Both the position numbers and the translations under genes were made by a program. Source: an uncultured Treponema sp. (GTDB taxonomy: Bacteria > Spirochaetota > Spirochaetia > Treponematales > Treponemataceae). Taken from it: a stretch of 64,000 nt of DNA. Shown here in pieces: positions 43,358 through 51,651 of the stretch (position 1 is the first letter of the stretch; every line of letters begins with the position of its first letter). The notes beneath the pieces were generated by a model. That model worked only from the letters and a program-made list of their open reading frames with translations, searched no databases and was not told where the DNA came from. The stretch lies in contig NZ_CAKVAM010000001.1 of NCBI RefSeq assembly GCF_934725225.1, positions 541,003 to 605,002 of the forward strand, read 5' to 3'.

Positions 43358-43386
43358 AAGCTCTTGCTAAATGCAGGGGCTTTTTT
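43358..43386 (+). terminator. Terminator after the EIIA gene
   Basis: AAGCTCTTGC pairs with GCAGGGGCTT (two wobbles), followed by six Ts. Confidence 0.8.
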
Positions 43387-43444
43387 GTTTTCCATTAAAT
43401 TTCATTTTACGCAGAAAAACAAAGGCTCATCAAAAAGAAAATAC

Positions 43445-43472
43445 TTGACATTTTGTCTTTTTTTGTCATAAT
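43445..43472 (+). promoter_or_regulatory. fab operon promoter
   Basis: TTGACA (43445-43450), 16-bp spacer, CATAAT (43467-43472), then GAGG before fabD. Confidence 0.65.
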
Positions 43473-43499
43473 AAAATAAAATTCATAGAAGAGGTAATT

Positions 43500-44456
43500 A
43501 TGGCTGAAAAATACGCATTTTTGTTTCCGGGACAAGGCGCACAAGCTCCAGGAATGGTAAAAGATGTTGCTGAATCTTTTCCTTCAGCAAAGAAAGTTAT
43601 TGATGATGTTTCTTCCATTGTAAATTTAGATATGGCAAAACTTTTGTGGGAATCAGATGCGGCAGAACTCAGCCGTTCTGACAACAGCCAGATTGCCATA
43701 ACAGCGGCTTCTCTTGCTTTGATGGCTGCTTTAAAAGATAAAAATATTGAGCCTTCTGCGGCAATGGGATTCAGCCTTGGAGAATTTCCGGCTCTTTATG
43801 CGGCAGGAGTTTTGTCATTTGAAGATGTTGTAAAAGTTGTACGCCAGCGCGGACTTATTATGCAGAAAGTATGCGAAGAAATCGCGGCAAAAAACGAAGG
43901 TCATGCGCCTGGAATGACAGCAGTTCTTGGTCTTTCTCCTGAAAAAGTAAAGGAAATTGCTTCCGGCATAAAGGATGCTTATGCGGCAAACATGAACAGT
44001 GTAAAGCAAACTGTTGTGAGCGGAACTTTTGATGCTCTTGCTGCTGTTGAAAAAGCTGCTTCTGAAGCTGGCGCGCGCCGTGCAGTCCGCTTAAAGGTTG
44101 CAGGACCTTTCCATTCGCCTTTGATGCAGGATGCCGCTGTGGAATTTGAAAAAGCTATTGCGGATGTTAAGTTCAACGACCCAAAAATCAAGCTGTTTTC
44201 AAATGTAACAGGAAAAGAATGTGTTTCCGGCGAGGAAGCAAAAAAATCCGCAGTTCTTCATCTTACAAATCCAGTTCTTTGGACAGACGAGGAAGATTGC
44301 CTTGCTTCTGTTATGAAAGCTGATGGTTTTGACAAATGGGCTGCTCTTGAAGTTGGTCCTGGAAAAGTTCTTTCTGGACTTTGGGGAAATACTGACTACA
44401 ACGCTTCGATTTCAGTTTTGCCAGTTAACACAGCTGAATCTGTAAATAATCTTTAA
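43500..44456 (+). CDS. fabD: Malonyl-CoA:ACP transacylase
   Basis: A 318-residue enzyme: FPGQGAQ start, nucleophile Ser in GFSLGEFPAL, His in AGPFHSPLM. It loads malonyl groups on ACP. First gene of fabD-fabG-fabF-fabZ; acpP and fabH are not in the window. Confidence 0.95.
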   Translation: MAEKYAFLFPGQGAQAPGMVKDVAESFPSAKKVIDDVSSIVNLDMAKLLWESDAAELSRSDNSQIAITAASLALMAALKDKNIEPSAAMGFSLGEFPALYAAGVLSFEDVVKVVRQRGLIMQKVCEEIAAKNEGHAPGMTAVLGLSPEKVKEIASGIKDAYAANMNSVKQTVVSGTFDALAAVEKAASEAGARRAVRLKVAGPFHSPLMQDAAVEFEKAIADVKFNDPKIKLFSNVTGKECVSGEEAKKSAVLHLTNPVLWTDEEDCLASVMKADGFDKWAALEVGPGKVLSGLWGNTDYNASISVLPVNTAESVNNL

Positions 44457-44469
44457 AGTTGGAGAAAAT

Positions 44470-45213
44470 ATGCTTCTAAAAAACAAAAAAGCTTTGGTTA
44501 CTGGTTCTTCACGCGGAATCGGACGCAAGATTGTTGAAGTTTTTCTTGCAAATGGATGCGAAGTCTGGGGAATGTGCACAAAGGAATCCGCAGGAAAAGC
44601 TGAGCTTGAAAAACTTGCCGCGGAAAACGGAACTGCTTTCCATGAATTTTATGCAGACGCAGGAAACGCGGAAGTTCTTACAGCGGCTGTAAAAAATGCT
44701 CTTGGCGAGTCCGGCGGTTTTGATGTTCTTGTAAACAACGCAGGAATTACACGCGACACTTTGAGCTTTAGAATGAAAAAGGAAGACTGGGATTCAGTTC
44801 TTGCTGTAAACCTTACTTCAGCTTTTCTTGTTTGCCAGATTGTTTCAAATGATATGATTCACAAAAAATCAGGTTCTATAATCAACATGGCTTCAATTGT
44901 TGGAATTCATGGTGGAGCTGGTCAGGTGAATTATTCAGCAAGCAAAGGCGGACTCATTGCGTTTTCAAAATCGCTTGCAAAGGAAGTTGGAAGCCGCGGT
45001 GTTCGTGTAAACTGCATTGCTCCTGGATTCATCGAAACAGACATGACAAATGCTGTAAAAGAAGAAATCCGCAAGGCATGGGTTGAAGGAATTCCTTTAA
45101 AGAGAGCCGGAAAACCTGAAGACGTTGCAAATGCGGCGTTGTTCCTTGCTTCTGACTTGAGCCTTTATGTAACTGCTCAGGTTATTGGCGTTGACGGTGG
45201 AATGGGAGCTTAA
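44470..45213 (+). CDS. fabG: 3-oxoacyl-ACP reductase
   Basis: A 247-residue short-chain dehydrogenase: TGSSRGIGR cofactor loop, NNAGITRD, catalytic YSASKGG, and C-terminal GVDGGMGA. NADPH-dependent reduction of 3-oxoacyl-ACP. GGAG lies before the ATG. Confidence 0.94.
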   Translation: MLLKNKKALVTGSSRGIGRKIVEVFLANGCEVWGMCTKESAGKAELEKLAAENGTAFHEFYADAGNAEVLTAAVKNALGESGGFDVLVNNAGITRDTLSFRMKKEDWDSVLAVNLTSAFLVCQIVSNDMIHKKSGSIINMASIVGIHGGAGQVNYSASKGGLIAFSKSLAKEVGSRGVRVNCIAPGFIETDMTNAVKEEIRKAWVEGIPLKRAGKPEDVANAALFLASDLSLYVTAQVIGVDGGMGA

Positions 45214-45266
45214 GCCTTTCATTTATAAATCTACTATATTAATAAATTTATTTTATGGAGAAAATT

Positions 45267-46514
45267 ATGCGCAAAGTTGTTGTAACAGGACTTGGATGTG
45301 TTTCGCCAATCGGAAACAGCGTTGAGGAAACTTGGGCTTCTATAAGAGCTGGAAAAAGCGGAATCGCAACTATTACACATTATGATGCTTCTGCTTTTAA
45401 AGTAAAATACGCTGCGGAAGTAAAGAATTTTGAAGCTGACAAATACATGGATCCTCAGTCGGCACGCAAAATGGCAAGATTTTCAAAATATGCTGTAGCC
45501 GCTGCGAAAATGGCTTTGGACGATTCAAATCTTACAGACAACAAGGAAGCCTTGGACAATGCCGCTGTTTACCTCGGTGTTGGAATTGGCGGACTTGAAA
45601 TTACAGAATCAAGCATGAAAAGCTATTTTGATTCTGGATTTAAGCGTATGCCTCCAATGACAATTCCTCAGCTTATTCCGAATGAAGCAGCTGCAAACAT
45701 AAGCATAAAATTTGGACTTCACGGAGTTGCTCATACAATCGCCACAGCTTGTGCTTCTGGTTCAGATGCTCTTGGACAGGCTTTGGACAATATCCGCGCA
45801 GGAAGAAGCGACATTGTTCTTGCTGGTGGAGCTGAATCTACACAGAACGGATTTGCAAACTTGGGATTTACAGTTCTTCAGGCTTTGAGCTCAAAATGGG
45901 CAGATGATCCTTCAAAAGCTTGCCGTCCGTTTGACAAGCAGCGCGACGGATTCGTTATGGGCGAAGGCGCGACAATTCTTGTTCTTGAGGAATACGAACA
46001 CGCAAAAGCCCGCGGTGCAAAAATCTATGCTGAATTTGCTGGCTATGGCGCAACTTGCGATGGCTATCATCTTACAGCTCCTAATCCAGATGGAATTATG
46101 GGCGCACGCGCAATGACTTTGGCAATGAAGGATGCCGGCGTAAAACCAGAAGATGTTACATATTATAATGCGCATGGAACTTCAACTCACTTGAATGATT
46201 CTGGCGAAACTGCAATGCTTCACATGGCATTTGGTGAGGCTGCAAAGAAACTTCACATTTCTTCAACAAAGAGTATGCACGGACATTGTCTTGGCGATGC
46301 CGGCGCGCTTGAAGCCATGATTTGTGTAAAGGCAATTCAGGAAGGATATATTCCTCCGACAATCAACCTTGATGAAGTTGATGTTGAAGGCGGATGCGAC
46401 CTTGACTACACACCGAACAAGGGAATCGACATGAACATTGATGTTGCTATGAGCGGAAACTTCGGATTCGGCGGACACAACGGAATTGTTGTATTCAAAA
46501 AAGTCAGCGAGTAA
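45267..46514 (+). CDS. fabF: 3-oxoacyl-ACP synthase II
   Basis: About 415 residues. Catalytic Cys in TACASGSDAL and His in NAHGTSTHLND and MHGHCLGDAGALE. ATG 45267 follows GGAG. It elongates acyl chains with malonyl-ACP. Confidence 0.95.
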   Translation: MRKVVVTGLGCVSPIGNSVEETWASIRAGKSGIATITHYDASAFKVKYAAEVKNFEADKYMDPQSARKMARFSKYAVAAAKMALDDSNLTDNKEALDNAAVYLGVGIGGLEITESSMKSYFDSGFKRMPPMTIPQLIPNEAAANISIKFGLHGVAHTIATACASGSDALGQALDNIRAGRSDIVLAGGAESTQNGFANLGFTVLQALSSKWADDPSKACRPFDKQRDGFVMGEGATILVLEEYEHAKARGAKIYAEFAGYGATCDGYHLTAPNPDGIMGARAMTLAMKDAGVKPEDVTYYNAHGTSTHLNDSGETAMLHMAFGEAAKKLHISSTKSMHGHCLGDAGALEAMICVKAIQEGYIPPTINLDEVDVEGGCDLDYTPNKGIDMNIDVAMSGNFGFGGHNGIVVFKKVSE

Positions 46515-46518
46515 AATT

Positions 46519-46950
46519 ATGGAAAGATTTACTGATATAGAAAGCCTTCTTCCGCACAGAAAACCGTTTTTGTTTGTGGATTCAATTGAAAGCTATGATG
46601 AAAAAGGCTGCGTCTGCACAAGAAAATTTACAGATGAGGACTTTTTCTTTAAAGGACATTTTCCGCAGTATCCTGTTGTTCCGGGTGTAATTCTTATTGA
46701 AACTATGGCGCAGGGAGGAGGAGCTGCATTGAGCTTGCAGAAAACTTTCGCTGAAGGCAGTTTGTTTTTCCTTGCTACAGTTGACAAAGTAAAATTCCGC
46801 AATCAGGTTCGTCCGGGAGACACTGTAAGAATGGAAGTTACAAACTTGCGTGTAAGCCCAAAAATGGTAAAGCAGTCGGGCAAAGCTTTTGTAGGCGATG
46901 TTCTTTGCGCTGAAGCTGAATGGATGTGCCTTGTAGGTTCTGCAAATTAA
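46519..46950 (+). CDS. fabZ: 3-hydroxyacyl-ACP dehydratase
   Basis: A 143-residue hot-dog enzyme with HRKPFLFVD and catalytic His/Glu in GHFPQYPVVPGVILIETMAQ. ATG 46519 is 4 nt after the fabF stop. Confidence 0.93.
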   Translation: MERFTDIESLLPHRKPFLFVDSIESYDEKGCVCTRKFTDEDFFFKGHFPQYPVVPGVILIETMAQGGGAALSLQKTFAEGSLFFLATVDKVKFRNQVRPGDTVRMEVTNLRVSPKMVKQSGKAFVGDVLCAEAEWMCLVGSAN

Positions 46951-47585
46951 ACAGATTTAGTTGATTTTGTTCTTTTAGCCGTTGTCTTTTTGGCAGCGGC
47001 TTTTTTTGTTTGCTGAGGATTTTTTGAAGGACGTCCGCCTTTTTTTCCATTTGCGCGGGAAGCGGCGGCTTTTTTTTCGGACTTTATTTTTCCAAGGGTT
47101 TTTCCGGCATTTGAAACAGGCAGAGGAATTTCCTGCGTCTGCCAAAGCTTAAGGTTTTTCTTTCCTTCATTTTTTAAAAAAGCGATTTGCTGAATTGAGC
47201 TGTATGCGGAATCCAAACGGGCTTTTAAATTTGCGCAGAAAATTTTTTCCGTGGAATCTTCAATCCGCTCTTCAAACTGATCTATTAAACTTAAAATTTC
47301 ATTTGCGGCAGTTGCGGCTTCTTTTGCGAAAGTTTCAATGTCGATTTCTTTTGTGGAATTGCTTCTGAATTTTTTTAACGCTTCTATAATCAGCTTGTCG
47401 CTTGGCTTTAATTCAACCGGGTCATCTTTAAATTCCGCGGCAAGAAGAAAAAGCGAGATGTTTGAGTCAAGCATATTCAGGTCGAATATTTGCGCTGAGT
47501 CCGGTTTTGCAGAAAGCTGAAGCTCTTCGATTTTTCGCTCTACGGATTTTTGAAGCTCGATGATTTCCTTTTTTTCTATAGTCAT
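46947..47585 (-). CDS. Coiled-coil protein with AT-hook-like, Lys/Ala-rich tail
   Basis: About 212 residues from ATG 47585. The body is helical and charged, while the tail contains SRANGKKGGRPSKNPQQ and then KKAAAKKTTAKRTKSTKSV. GGRPSK resembles an AT-hook and the Lys/Ala tail recalls H1-like proteins, so DNA or RNA binding is possible. Family not recognised. It overlaps fabZ by 4 nt tail to tail, and its last codons contain the fab operon terminator. The promoter (minus strand TAGACT 47618-47623, TATACT 47595-47600) starts near the ATG, without a Shine-Dalgarno. Confidence 0.6.
   Translation of the reverse strand: MTIEKKEIIELQKSVERKIEELQLSAKPDSAQIFDLNMLDSNISLFLLAAEFKDDPVELKPSDKLIIEALKKFRSNSTKEIDIETFAKEAATAANEILSLIDQFEERIEDSTEKIFCANLKARLDSAYSSIQQIAFLKNEGKKNLKLWQTQEIPLPVSNAGKTLGKIKSEKKAAASRANGKKGGRPSKNPQQTKKAAAKKTTAKRTKSTKSV
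46977..47007 (+). terminator. fab operon terminator inside the convergent gene
   Basis: AGCCGTTG (46977-46984) pairs with CAGCGGCT (46994-47001, one wobble), followed by seven Ts. On the other strand it encodes part of the Lys/Ala tail. Confidence 0.75.
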
Positions 47586-47630
47586 TCTGCTGCTAGTATA
47601 GATTAGGTTTTTGCGAAAGTCTATTACCCG

Positions 47631-47659
47631 TTGAAAAACAAGGGGATTTCTGCTAAAAT
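47631..47659 (+). promoter_or_regulatory. ndk promoter, predicted leaderless
   Basis: TTGAAA (47631-47636), 17-bp spacer, TAAAAT (47654-47659), 6 nt to ATG 47666; no Shine-Dalgarno. Confidence 0.65.
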
Positions 47660-47665
47660 CAGAAT

Positions 47666-48112
47666 ATGAGTACAAGATGTTTTACAATGTTAAAGCCTGG
47701 TGTTTTGAATCGCAGGCTCGTGGGCGAAGTTGTTAGCCGCCTTGAAAAAAAAGGTCTTAAATTGATCGGACTTAAGCTTATGAATATAAGCCAGGATCTT
47801 GCTTCCCAGCATTACGCAGAGCACAAAGGAAAAGCTTTTTATGATCCGCTTCTTGATTACATAACAAGCGGTCCTGTTGTTGCGATGGTTTGGCAGGGCG
47901 ACGACTGCGTTACTTTGGTTAGAAAAATTACTGGCGCAACAAATCCTGCAGAAGCGGCTCCGGGAACTATCCGTGGAGATTTCTGCTGCCATACTTCTCA
48001 TAACATAATCCATGCTTCAGACAGCGACGAAAGCGCAGAAAGAGAAATCGCGTTGTTTTTCAAGACGGAAGAACTTGTTGACTGGGAAGATCAGGCTGGA
48101 ATCTGGTACTAA
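47666..48112 (+). CDS. ndk: Nucleoside diphosphate kinase
   Basis: A 148-residue enzyme with catalytic His in NIIHASDSDESAEREIALFF, the conserved IRGDF and MLKPGVLNRRLVGEVVSR. It balances NTP pools. Confidence 0.94.
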   Translation: MSTRCFTMLKPGVLNRRLVGEVVSRLEKKGLKLIGLKLMNISQDLASQHYAEHKGKAFYDPLLDYITSGPVVAMVWQGDDCVTLVRKITGATNPAEAAPGTIRGDFCCHTSHNIIHASDSDESAEREIALFFKTEELVDWEDQAGIWY

Positions 48113-48131
48113 TCTTTTCTATAAAAATTAT

Positions 48132-48174
48132 AAGGCATTGCATAGGCATTTTGTCGCATTGCAGTGCCTTTTTT
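48132..48174 (+). terminator. ndk terminator
   Basis: AAGGCATTGC pairs with GCAGTGCCTT (one wobble), then six Ts. Confidence 0.8.
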
Positions 48175-48292
48175 GTTTTTCTCTTAGGTTGATTTTTTTG
48201 CATTGAGGAATTGTTTTTTCTGTAGTAATATTGAGCTAGCTGCAAATTAGGTTGAAGAGTAAAATTCAGTCAGCTTTGTCAGGGAATTTGAT

Positions 48293-49348
48293 ATGGAAAT
48301 TTTTGAAGTTGGTATAATTGGAGCGGGTGCCTGGGGAACTGCTTTGGGAACTGCGATTGCGCGCGGCGGACATAAAGTTCAGCTTTGGGCAATGGAAGAG
48401 GACGTTGTTGAGTCTATAAATAATCAGCATGAAAATAAACGGTATCTTCCGGGATATGCGCTTGAACCTTCAATGACTGCAAGTTCTGACATAAAGCTTG
48501 TTGCTTCTGGAAAGCAGTTTTTGATTATGGGAAGTCCTTCGCTTTATCTTGCTTCTACAATAAAAAAATTTACTGATGTTCCTAACATTGCGGACGGCTC
48601 TACAATAATCGGCGCGCTGACAAAAGGCTTTGTTCCTTCTGAATCTGGAAATCCTGAATTTGTTTTGGACACAATGGAAGAAGCGCTTCCTGAATGCTAT
48701 AAAAATGCCACAGTTTATATTGCCGGCCCTAGCCACGCTGAGGAAGTTGCGCTTGGAAAAATAACCGGACTCATTGCGGCGAGCCAGCATCACAGAAATG
48801 CGGTTCGTATGCGGGATCTTTTGCGTGTAAAAGGAATCATGGCTTATGCTTCTTTTGATACAATTGGTGTTCAGGTTTGCGCGGCTGCTAAAAATGTAAT
48901 TGCTGTTGTTTACGGCGCAATGGATGCTCTTGCTGAAAACAGCCCTATTTTTGGAGACAACACAGAAAGTCTTTTGATGGCGGCGGGACTTAATGAAATT
49001 CAGACACTTGGTTTTGCAATGGGTGCAACTCATGCGGCCACATTCACTTCAATCAGCGGAGTCGGAGATTTGGATGTAACTTGCAAGTCGAAATACGGAC
49101 GCAACAGAAGATTCGGGCAGGACTTGATAAAAACCGGAATGCTGGATCAGTTTAAAAATCTTGATGACTTGATTGCGAATGTAAAGAAAGTCGGATATTT
49201 GCCGGAAGGTGCGATTGCCTGCAAATACGTGCATAAAATCATGGAGCAGAAAAATCTTAAGCTTCCTATTTGCAATGCCTTGTACAAAGTTCTTAACAAG
49301 GAAATCAATGCGGAAGAATGTCTTAAAGAACTTTTGCTTAACAGATAG
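48293..49348 (+). CDS. gpsA: Glycerol-3-phosphate dehydrogenase [NAD(P)+]
   Basis: A 351-residue enzyme: GAGAWGTALG dinucleotide loop, NKRYLPG, AGPSHAEEVALG, catalytic Lys in AAKNVIAV, and SGVGDLDVTCKSKYGRNRRFG. It makes sn-glycerol-3-phosphate for lipids. Probably in one operon with ffh (24-nt gap). Confidence 0.95.
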   Translation: MEIFEVGIIGAGAWGTALGTAIARGGHKVQLWAMEEDVVESINNQHENKRYLPGYALEPSMTASSDIKLVASGKQFLIMGSPSLYLASTIKKFTDVPNIADGSTIIGALTKGFVPSESGNPEFVLDTMEEALPECYKNATVYIAGPSHAEEVALGKITGLIAASQHHRNAVRMRDLLRVKGIMAYASFDTIGVQVCAAAKNVIAVVYGAMDALAENSPIFGDNTESLLMAAGLNEIQTLGFAMGATHAATFTSISGVGDLDVTCKSKYGRNRRFGQDLIKTGMLDQFKNLDDLIANVKKVGYLPEGAIACKYVHKIMEQKNLKLPICNALYKVLNKEINAEECLKELLLNR

Positions 49349-49372
49349 CATATTTCAAAAACGGAGTAAAAA

Positions 49373-50767
49373 ATGCTTGAAAAAATAACAGGAACTTTCA
49401 GCGGAATAATCCGCACTTTGAGCGGAAAATCTTCAATTACAGAAAAAAACATAGAGGAAACCGTAGAGCAGATAAAAATGGCTCTTTTGGAAGCGGACGT
49501 GAATTTGCGTGTTGTCCGCCGTTTTGTAAACAGCACAATTGAAGAAGCGAAGGGAGAAAAAGTTTTAAAGGCTGTAGATCCGGGCCAGCAGTTTGTAAAA
49601 ATCATTTACGACAAGCTTGTTGCGATGCTCGGCGATAAAAAAACTGATCTTGCGTTAAAAGGACCTGACACTCAGTCTGTAATTCTTTTGCTTGGTCTTC
49701 AGGGCGCGGGAAAAACAACTGCGGCGCATAAACTTGCGGCTCGTCTTAAAAAAGATGGAAGGCGGCCTTTGCTTGTTGCCTGCGACTTGATTCGTCCGGC
49801 GGCGGTTGAGCAGCTTTGTGTTCTTGGCGAGAAAATCGGAGTTCCTGTTTACAAAGAAGACTCAAAAGATGCTGTAAAAGTTGCGGAGCATTCAGTTGAT
49901 TTTGCAAAGAAAAACGGACTTGATACAATAATTGTGGACACAGCCGGACGCCTTCAGATTGATGAAGACATGATGGCGGAACTTGTTTCTATAAAAAAGA
50001 AGCTTAATCCTGTAGAAACTGTTCTTGTCGCTGATTCCATGACTGGTCAGAATGCTGTTGATATTGCAAAAAGTTTTGATGAGCAGCTTGGACTGACCGG
50101 CGTTATTCTTACAAAGTTTGATTCAGATGCACGTGGCGGCGCGGCTCTTTCTTTAAAGTCGATTACGCAGAAACCGATTCTCTTTATCGGCACTGGCGAA
50201 AAAACAGAAGACTTTGAGCCTTTCCATCCAGACAGAATTGCAAGCAGAATTCTTGGAATGGGCGATGTTGTTTCACTTGTTGAAAAAGCTCAGGAAACTG
50301 TGGATCAGGAAGCCGCTCTTAAAATGCAGAAAAAAATGCAGCGCAATGAATTTACGTTGCAGGATATGCTTGAGCAGCTTGAGCAAGTTGAAAAAATGGG
50401 AAGCATAAAATCGCTTCTTGACATGATGCCTGGACTTTCCGGACAAATTAGCGAAGAGCAAATCAACAAGGCTGGAATGAAGCATCAGAAAGCTATTATT
50501 CAAAGCATGACATATAAAGAGAGAATGAACCATTTAATTATCGGTCCTACACGCCGCAAAAGAATTGCAAAGGGAAGCGGAACAAGTGTTCAGGAAGTTA
50601 ACAAGCTTATAAAGCAGTTCGAAAAAACAAAGCTTACAATGAAAAAACTTGCACGTAACCGCGGTGTGCAGGCAAAGCTTATGCAGCAAATGGGAGCTAT
50701 GGGAATGGGCGGTTCTATGCCAAATCTTCCGAAAGGATTTAATATGCCAGGCGGATTTAAGTTCTAG
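49373..50767 (+). CDS. ffh: Signal recognition particle protein Ffh
   Basis: A 464-residue SRP54-type GTPase: N domain, G domain with GLQGAGKTT, DTAGR, TKFD and GTGEK, then a Met-rich M domain (MLEQLEQVEKMG...MPGL...) ending in GGSMPNLPKGFNMPGG. GGAG precedes the ATG. No 4.5S RNA gene was seen nearby. Confidence 0.96.
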   Translation: MLEKITGTFSGIIRTLSGKSSITEKNIEETVEQIKMALLEADVNLRVVRRFVNSTIEEAKGEKVLKAVDPGQQFVKIIYDKLVAMLGDKKTDLALKGPDTQSVILLLGLQGAGKTTAAHKLAARLKKDGRRPLLVACDLIRPAAVEQLCVLGEKIGVPVYKEDSKDAVKVAEHSVDFAKKNGLDTIIVDTAGRLQIDEDMMAELVSIKKKLNPVETVLVADSMTGQNAVDIAKSFDEQLGLTGVILTKFDSDARGGAALSLKSITQKPILFIGTGEKTEDFEPFHPDRIASRILGMGDVVSLVEKAQETVDQEAALKMQKKMQRNEFTLQDMLEQLEQVEKMGSIKSLLDMMPGLSGQISEEQINKAGMKHQKAIIQSMTYKERMNHLIIGPTRRKRIAKGSGTSVQEVNKLIKQFEKTKLTMKKLARNRGVQAKLMQQMGAMGMGGSMPNLPKGFNMPGGFKF

Positions 50768-51495
50768 TCCAGGACAATCAGAGATGCTGTTTTTCCATCG
50801 GGAGTGTAGCATTTCTGAGGATTTCCTGAGTCTGGAAAAGAATTTATTCCAGTGTAAAAGGCGTATTCATATTTTCCAGGTGGAAGCGGAATTTCAAACT
50901 GATAAATTCCCGGTGCAACTTCGCTCATCTGATAAATCCAGCTGTCCCAGTTTGTAAAGTTTCCGCCCACACGGATTTTTTGCCCTGATTTTCCTTTGTA
51001 GACAAAGCGTATTTTTCCGCCGCTGATTTTTTCAGTTACCTGCGGAATTTCACGAGACGCATTAAAATGTGAAAGCACAAGATTTGTTTCTCTGTTGAAA
51101 ACCGTTTCATTATTGAGCGGATCAACTGTCCAAAGTCCGTCTATAATCAGCCTGTAATTTATTTCAAGAACATTTTTTGGAACTTTCAAAATGTAAAAAT
51201 AAATAGAGCCGGCTTCTTTGTATTCCATGTCGATGAATTTTTTTATTTTGAATGAATGAATTGTTTTGAATCCTTCAAAGTCGAATGCGATTCCGATGTG
51301 GCGCGCGTTGCTTTTTGATGTGAAAATTGCGTAGTCGCCCTTGAGATATGGAGAGCCAACATCTTGAATTGTGTTCACGAGTTCGGCGTAGTCAAGTTCT
51401 TCGTCCGTGAGCATGACTTTTGATTCCGCAGAAAAAATTTCCGCAGAAGATAAAAAAAGAAAAACTGAAAAAATAGCGCAAAGTATTTTCTTCAT
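50764..51495 (-). CDS. Secreted protein with CBM48/isoamylase-N-like domains
   Basis: A 243-residue protein with a signal peptide (MKKILCAIFSVFLFLSSAEIF). Two beta-sandwich segments follow: a first with YRLIIDGLWTVDPLNNETV, and a second with VRVGGNFTNWDSWIYQM-like IRVGGNFTNWDSW and PPGKYEYAFY. Both motifs are typical of glycogen-binding CBM48 domains. No catalytic domain is present, so a periplasmic glucan-binding or envelope role is guessed. It overlaps ffh by 4 nt tail to tail. Confidence 0.7.
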   Translation of the reverse strand: MKKILCAIFSVFLFLSSAEIFSAESKVMLTDEELDYAELVNTIQDVGSPYLKGDYAIFTSKSNARHIGIAFDFEGFKTIHSFKIKKFIDMEYKEAGSIYFYILKVPKNVLEINYRLIIDGLWTVDPLNNETVFNRETNLVLSHFNASREIPQVTEKISGGKIRFVYKGKSGQKIRVGGNFTNWDSWIYQMSEVAPGIYQFEIPLPPGKYEYAFYTGINSFPDSGNPQKCYTPDGKTASLIVLD

Positions 51496-51613
51496 ATATG
51501 TATTTTCGGAATTTTTTATTTTAAAGTTGAATTCTATTTTCTTGCTGAAACTTTGAGGATTTCCGCGGATTTCAATTTTCTAAACTTGGCGGATTTGTGT
51601 GCCGATATTAGAC

Positions 51614-51643
51614 TTGAAACCATGTCGCTTTGAGGAGTATAAT
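51614..51643 (+). promoter_or_regulatory. Promoter of the TPR protein gene
   Basis: TTGAAA (51614-51619), 18-bp spacer, TATAAT (51638-51643), 8 nt to ATG 51652. GAGGAG (51632-51637) is 14 nt from the ATG, too far for a normal Shine-Dalgarno. Confidence 0.5.
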
Positions 51644-51651
51644 TTTTAACC

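Noticed and set aside
48113..49372. 4.5S (SRP) RNA near ffh
   Set aside because: The intergenic spaces around gpsA and ffh are short and show no GGAA-tetraloop SRP-type hairpin.
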